NCBI RefSeq assembly: GCF_003020115.1
Contig: NZ_PYFX01000004.1
Coordinates: forward strand, 248,001 to 312,000
Direction of reading: 5' to 3'
DNA: 64,000 bases
Source of the DNA: Bradyrhizobium sp. MOS002
GTDB taxonomy: Bacteria > Pseudomonadota > Alphaproteobacteria > Rhizobiales > Xanthobacteraceae
Part shown: piece by piece, positions 61,174 to 64,000 of the stretch
Layout of the letters: the number at the start of each line of letters is the position of its first letter
Position numbering within the stretch: the stretch's first letter is position 1
Made by a program: the position numbers and the translations under genes
Notes under the pieces: generated by a model
What the model saw: only the letters and a program-made list of their open reading frames with translations
The model's database searches: none
What the model was told of the DNA's origin: nothing

Positions 61174-61821
61174 TTAAAGCACGCGGTAGCGGATCGTGTA
61201 GGCGTCCTGCGGTGCGACGGGGCCTGCCAGCGGCGAAGCGATGCGGTCGGCGAGGTGCCAAGGACCGAACTGAGAGCCGAACTGCTCGGAGCGATGCGGT
61301 TCGGCCGGCAGGCGGAGGCGGAACTCGAAGGTGCCCTTGCCGGGCAGGTTCACGACCAGCACGCGGCCCGCGGTGCGGTGGTTGAGCGCCACCGCGCCGC
61401 GCAGCACGGAGCGGCCATCACCGAGCTCCCGCACGCCGTCGACTAGCGCCAGCGTCTGGTTGCAGTCGGTATGCAGCTCGATTTGGGTGTCGGACACCGC
61501 CGCCAAGGTCTCCTTGGGCATGCGGATCTCGAACTCGACCGTCGGTTTCGACGGATTGAGGCCGAGATAGGCCAGCGCGGCATGGCGCATGTCATAGGCG
61601 GCAAAGGCGAACAGCGCGAGGGCGGCGAGCGCAGCGAGGCCATGCCTGAGGACATCGCGCCAGGTTCGATAGCTCATGCGGAAGTAGACCGTCATCGCCA
61701 GCGCCACCGCAAGCGCCGTCGCGATGCCTGCCAGCGCCGACATCAGGATGCCAAACCGGCCGTCGGCGGACTCGGTCAAAGCACCAGTCAGGCTGCCGAT
61801 CTGGCTGAAGAGGGTGTTCAT
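61174..61821 (-). CDS. Two-helix membrane protein of unknown function
   Basis: A 215-residue protein with two hydrophobic helices (about residues 25-46 and 60-78) separated by a basic loop (FRMSYRTWRDVLRHG), then a soluble C-terminal domain of about 130 residues predicted to be beta-rich (VEFEIRMPKETLA, RVLVVNLPGKGTFEFRLRLP). The C-terminal part looks periplasmic or cytosolic beta-sandwich-like; I do not recognise the family. GGCGAGAGA precedes the ATG 61821. Confidence 0.7.
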   Translation of the reverse strand: MNTLFSQIGSLTGALTESADGRFGILMSALAGIATALAVALAMTVYFRMSYRTWRDVLRHGLAALAALALFAFAAYDMRHAALAYLGLNPSKPTVEFEIRMPKETLAAVSDTQIELHTDCNQTLALVDGVRELGDGRSVLRGAVALNHRTAGRVLVVNLPGKGTFEFRLRLPAEPHRSEQFGSQFGPWHLADRIASPLAGPVAPQDAYTIRYRVL

Positions 61822-61989
61822 GGCGGTCTCTCGCCTTGCGCGCCCCAAGGGGCAAAATCGCTTTAACTATCGACAGTTGGTCGCCTCATCGGGAACGCCG
61901 GTTCAACTCGTTGATTGTCAGGACCAGCGGTGACGGCTAATGGACGCTAGCTGCGCCGTCCGCCGGATGGGAAATCCCGGGAAATTCCG

Positions 61990-62412
61990 ATGTCCGTTCA
62001 AATGGTTTTGCTGCCGGTCTTCGTGCAGGTCGGTCTCACCTTCGCGCTCCTGATCGCCATGGCGCTGGGACGCCGGCGCGCGCTCGTCTCCGGCGAGACC
62101 AAGAGCCGTGACATTGCGCTGGGCGAGCCCAACTGGCCCAAGGGTGCCACACAATTCGCCAATTGCTACCGCAACCAGTTCGAACTGCCGGTGCTGTTCT
62201 ATGTCCTGATCGCGCTGGCGCTCCCCTTGCGCCATGCCGATCTCTTCATCGTGCTGATGTCCTGGGTGTTCGTGGTGACGCGCTTCGTCCATGCCGGGGT
62301 CTTCGTCTCCTCCAACAATCTCGGGCGGCGCTCCACGATCTGGCTTGCCGGCGTGCTCGTCCTGCTCGCGATGTGGATCTACTTCGCGCTGAAAATGCTG
62401 TTGCTGATCTAG
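61990..62412 (+). CDS. MAPEG family membrane protein
   Basis: A 140-residue protein with four hydrophobic helices, the fold of MAPEG (microsomal GST-like) proteins. The conserved region is NCYRNQFELPVLFYVLIALAL, with the Glu and Asn that mark the family, and RFVHAGVFVSSNNLGRRSTIWLAG. Bacterial members are integral membrane proteins of uncertain substrate, some with glutathione-dependent activity. The next gene starts 34 bp downstream. Confidence 0.87.
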   Translation: MSVQMVLLPVFVQVGLTFALLIAMALGRRRALVSGETKSRDIALGEPNWPKGATQFANCYRNQFELPVLFYVLIALALPLRHADLFIVLMSWVFVVTRFVHAGVFVSSNNLGRRSTIWLAGVLVLLAMWIYFALKMLLLI

Positions 62413-62446
62413 GCGCTACTCGCCGATCCTGATCTGAAAGATTCAA

Positions 62447-63745
62447 ATGACTCCCGCTGCCCGGCTGTCCGCAGCCATCGAACTGATCGACACCATCGAG
62501 AAAGACCGCGTGCCCGCGGCCAAGGCATTGAAGGAGTGGGGCACCGCGCACCGCTTCGCCGGCTCCGGCGACCGCGCCGCCATTGCCGGCCTCGTCTGGG
62601 ACGTGCTGCGCCGCTATGCCTCGAGCGCGTACCTGTTGGATTCGGACACCGCGCGAGCGCGGCTGATCGGCATGCTTCGCCTCGAGCGCAACATGGATGC
62701 GGCCACGATGGCCGCGCTGTTCGACGGCAGCCGCTTTGCCCCCGCCCCGTTGACCGAGGCCGAGCAGGCCGCGCTCGCCTCGCGGTCCCTTGACGATGCC
62801 CCTGCCGCGATCGCCGGCGACTATCCGGAATGGCTGGATCCATATTTGGCAAAAGCGTTCGGCGAAGAGCGCGTCGCGGAGGCGGCCGCGATGGCGAGCC
62901 GGGCGCCGCTCGACCTGCGTGTCAACACGCTAAAATCCAATCGCGACAAGGCGCTGGGGGCGCTTGCTCACCTTCATGCGAAACCGACGCATTGGTCCGC
63001 AACCGGCCTGCGCATCGAGCTTTCGGCCGATGCGCGCAACCCCGGCATCCAGGCCGAAGAGGATTTCATCAAGGGCGCCATCGAAGTGCAGGATGAGGGG
63101 TCGCAGCTTGCGGCTGCCTTGACCGCGGCAAAACCGGGCGAGCAGGTGATCGATCTCTGTGCGGGGGCCGGGGGCAAGACGCTGGCGCTCGCCGCGATGA
63201 TGCAGGGCAAGGGCCGGCTGATCGCGACCGACAGCGACAAGCGACAGCTTGCGCCCATTCACGAACGCCTGTCGCGCGCCGGCGTCCACAATGCCGACGT
63301 GCGCACGCCCAAGGGCGAGGCCGATCCGCTGGCCGAGATCAGTGCCACCGCCGATCTCGTGGTGATCGACGCGCCGTGCACGGGTACCGGCACCTGGCGC
63401 CGCAACCCCGATGCCAAATGGCGCATGCGCCCGGGCGCGCTGGAGATTCGCCTGCGGGACCAGACCGCGGTGCTCGAGCGCGCGGTTCCGCTGCTCAAGG
63501 CCGGCGGCCGCATCGCCTACATCACCTGCTCGGTGCTTTCAGAGGAGAACGGCGAGCAGGTGAGGGCGTTCACCGGCCGCCATCCCGAGTTCGCGGTGGT
63601 GCCGCCCGAGCAGACCGCGAGCGTGCTCTGGGACAAGTCGGAGGAGTTTGCACAAGCCGCGCTGCAATCGCCGGAGGGCTGGCTGATGACGCCACGGCGG
63701 ACTGGGACGGACGGGTTCTTCGTCTCGGTGCTGAAGAAGGCATAA
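62447..63745 (+). CDS. RsmB/NOP family rRNA cytosine-C5 methyltransferase
   Basis: A 432-residue SAM-dependent m5C methyltransferase. The N-terminal part (about 1-150) is a NusB-like RNA-binding region; the catalytic domain has the SAM motif VIDLCAGAGGKTLALAA, Cys in DAPCTGTGTWRRNPDAKWR (motif IV) and the nucleophilic Cys in YITCSVLSEENGEQV (motif VI). Both Cys residues required by the family are present. It is probably RsmB or a close paralog; the precise rRNA target is not fixed by sequence. It ends in a bidirectional terminator shared with the cold-shock gene. Confidence 0.88.
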   Translation: MTPAARLSAAIELIDTIEKDRVPAAKALKEWGTAHRFAGSGDRAAIAGLVWDVLRRYASSAYLLDSDTARARLIGMLRLERNMDAATMAALFDGSRFAPAPLTEAEQAALASRSLDDAPAAIAGDYPEWLDPYLAKAFGEERVAEAAAMASRAPLDLRVNTLKSNRDKALGALAHLHAKPTHWSATGLRIELSADARNPGIQAEEDFIKGAIEVQDEGSQLAAALTAAKPGEQVIDLCAGAGGKTLALAAMMQGKGRLIATDSDKRQLAPIHERLSRAGVHNADVRTPKGEADPLAEISATADLVVIDAPCTGTGTWRRNPDAKWRMRPGALEIRLRDQTAVLERAVPLLKAGGRIAYITCSVLSEENGEQVRAFTGRHPEFAVVPPEQTASVLWDKSEEFAQAALQSPEGWLMTPRRTGTDGFFVSVLKKA

Positions 63746-63782
63746 CGCACCCCCGTCACCGCGGGTGCGGCGGCCCCAAAAC

Positions 63783-63819
63783 AAAAACCCCGCGAACCGG
63801 AACCCGGTCGCGGGGTTTT
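63783..63819. terminator. Bidirectional rho-independent terminator
   Basis: CCCCGCG (63788-63794), a bulged A, ACCGG, loop AAC, CCGGT and CGCGGGG (63809-63815) form a 12-bp stem. It is preceded by AAAAA and followed by TTTT, so it works for the RsmB-like gene and for the convergent cold-shock gene. Confidence 0.85.
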
Positions 63820-63869
63820 CTAGCTCTACGTTCTGCCGGTACGTCCGTGGTCAGAACGGTGCGCGGGCT

Positions 63870-64000
63870 TTAGCCGACGCGGAGATTGTCAGCCGAGGAC
63901 TTGCCGCTGCGACGATCGGCGACGATGTCGAACGAGACCTTCTGACCTTCGTTGAGGGTCGAGAGGCCAGCGCGCTCGACGGCGCTGATGTGCACGAACA
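63870..64000 (-). CDS. CspA-type cold-shock protein, 3' part
   Basis: The last 43 codons of a cold-shock domain protein, continuing beyond the window. The RNP2 motif FVHIS is visible, followed by AVERAGLSTLNEGQKVSFDI and the C-terminal RSGKSSADNLRVG. These small OB-fold proteins bind single-stranded RNA and DNA. The N-terminal part with the RNP1 motif is outside the window. Confidence 0.92.
   Translation of the reverse strand, partial: FVHISAVERAGLSTLNEGQKVSFDIVADRRSGKSSADNLRVG

Overview
This is a high-GC stretch of an alphaproteobacterial chromosome, most likely from Bradyrhizobium or a close relative. That assignment is an inference from gene content (a TAXI-type TRAP transporter, many acyl-CoA genes, KaiC beside a histidine kinase, a possible EcfG-type promoter) and from several families of dispersed palindromic intergenic repeats. 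No rRNA, tRNA, CRISPR array, insertion sequence, integrase or phage gene was seen, so the window looks like ordinary chromosome rich in catabolic operons.

Layout. 1-5.0 kb: end of KDPG aldolase, a thiolase, a small coiled-coil protein, then an overlapping trio of class III CoA-transferase, a thiolase-like protein without the nucleophilic Cys, and a DUF35 zinc-ribbon/OB-fold partner. 5.0-6.4 kb: a 33-residue membrane peptide, a carboxymuconolactone-decarboxylase-like protein and a MazG-like pyrophosphohydrolase. 6.4-14.6 kb: a leftward group (73-residue biotin carrier, TAXI binding protein, fused TRAP permease, glutaminase with STAS and cyclic-nucleotide domains) divergent from an IclR regulator and an acyl-CoA carboxylase beta subunit, with an IclR-like operator between. 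14.7-20.2 kb: a small membrane protein, a GMC oxidoreductase, and a KaiC-like ATPase coupled to a hybrid histidine kinase behind a possible EcfG promoter. 20.3-25.7 kb: a GltIJKL-like glutamate/aspartate ABC transporter with a class V PLP enzyme, divergent from a second IclR regulator.

25.9-32 kb: patatin phospholipase, acetoacetate decarboxylase, CorA/ZntB-type transporter, OprB-like porin and an MFS transporter. 32-36.5 kb: thiolase, enoyl-CoA hydratase, PaaI thioesterase, TetR and LysR regulators, with two related palindromes in the promoter regions. 36.6-41.4 kb: a valine-catabolic operon (methylmalonate-semialdehyde dehydrogenase, acyl-CoA dehydrogenase, 3-hydroxyisobutyryl-CoA hydrolase, 3-hydroxyisobutyrate dehydrogenase). 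41.5-46 kb: acyl-CoA synthetase, MaoC hydratase, SDR dehydrogenase and a BaiN-like flavoprotein that appears to start at CTG.

46-64 kb is more housekeeping: D-threonine-aldolase-like enzyme, Uup-type ABC-F ATPase, YaiI/UPF0178 protein, a MaoC-like protein, an orphan molybdenum hydroxylase large subunit, Ppx/GppA, RlmE, a DHA2 efflux pump, GuaB, an MDR oxidoreductase, small membrane proteins, a metallophosphoesterase, a MAPEG protein, an RsmB-type methyltransferase, a bidirectional terminator and the end of a cold-shock protein gene.

The main themes are acyl-CoA metabolism and glutamate/glutamine uptake. The least conventional units are the Cys-less thiolase/DUF35 trio, the biotin-carrier/TAXI-TRAP/glutaminase group, and the KaiC-kinase pair.
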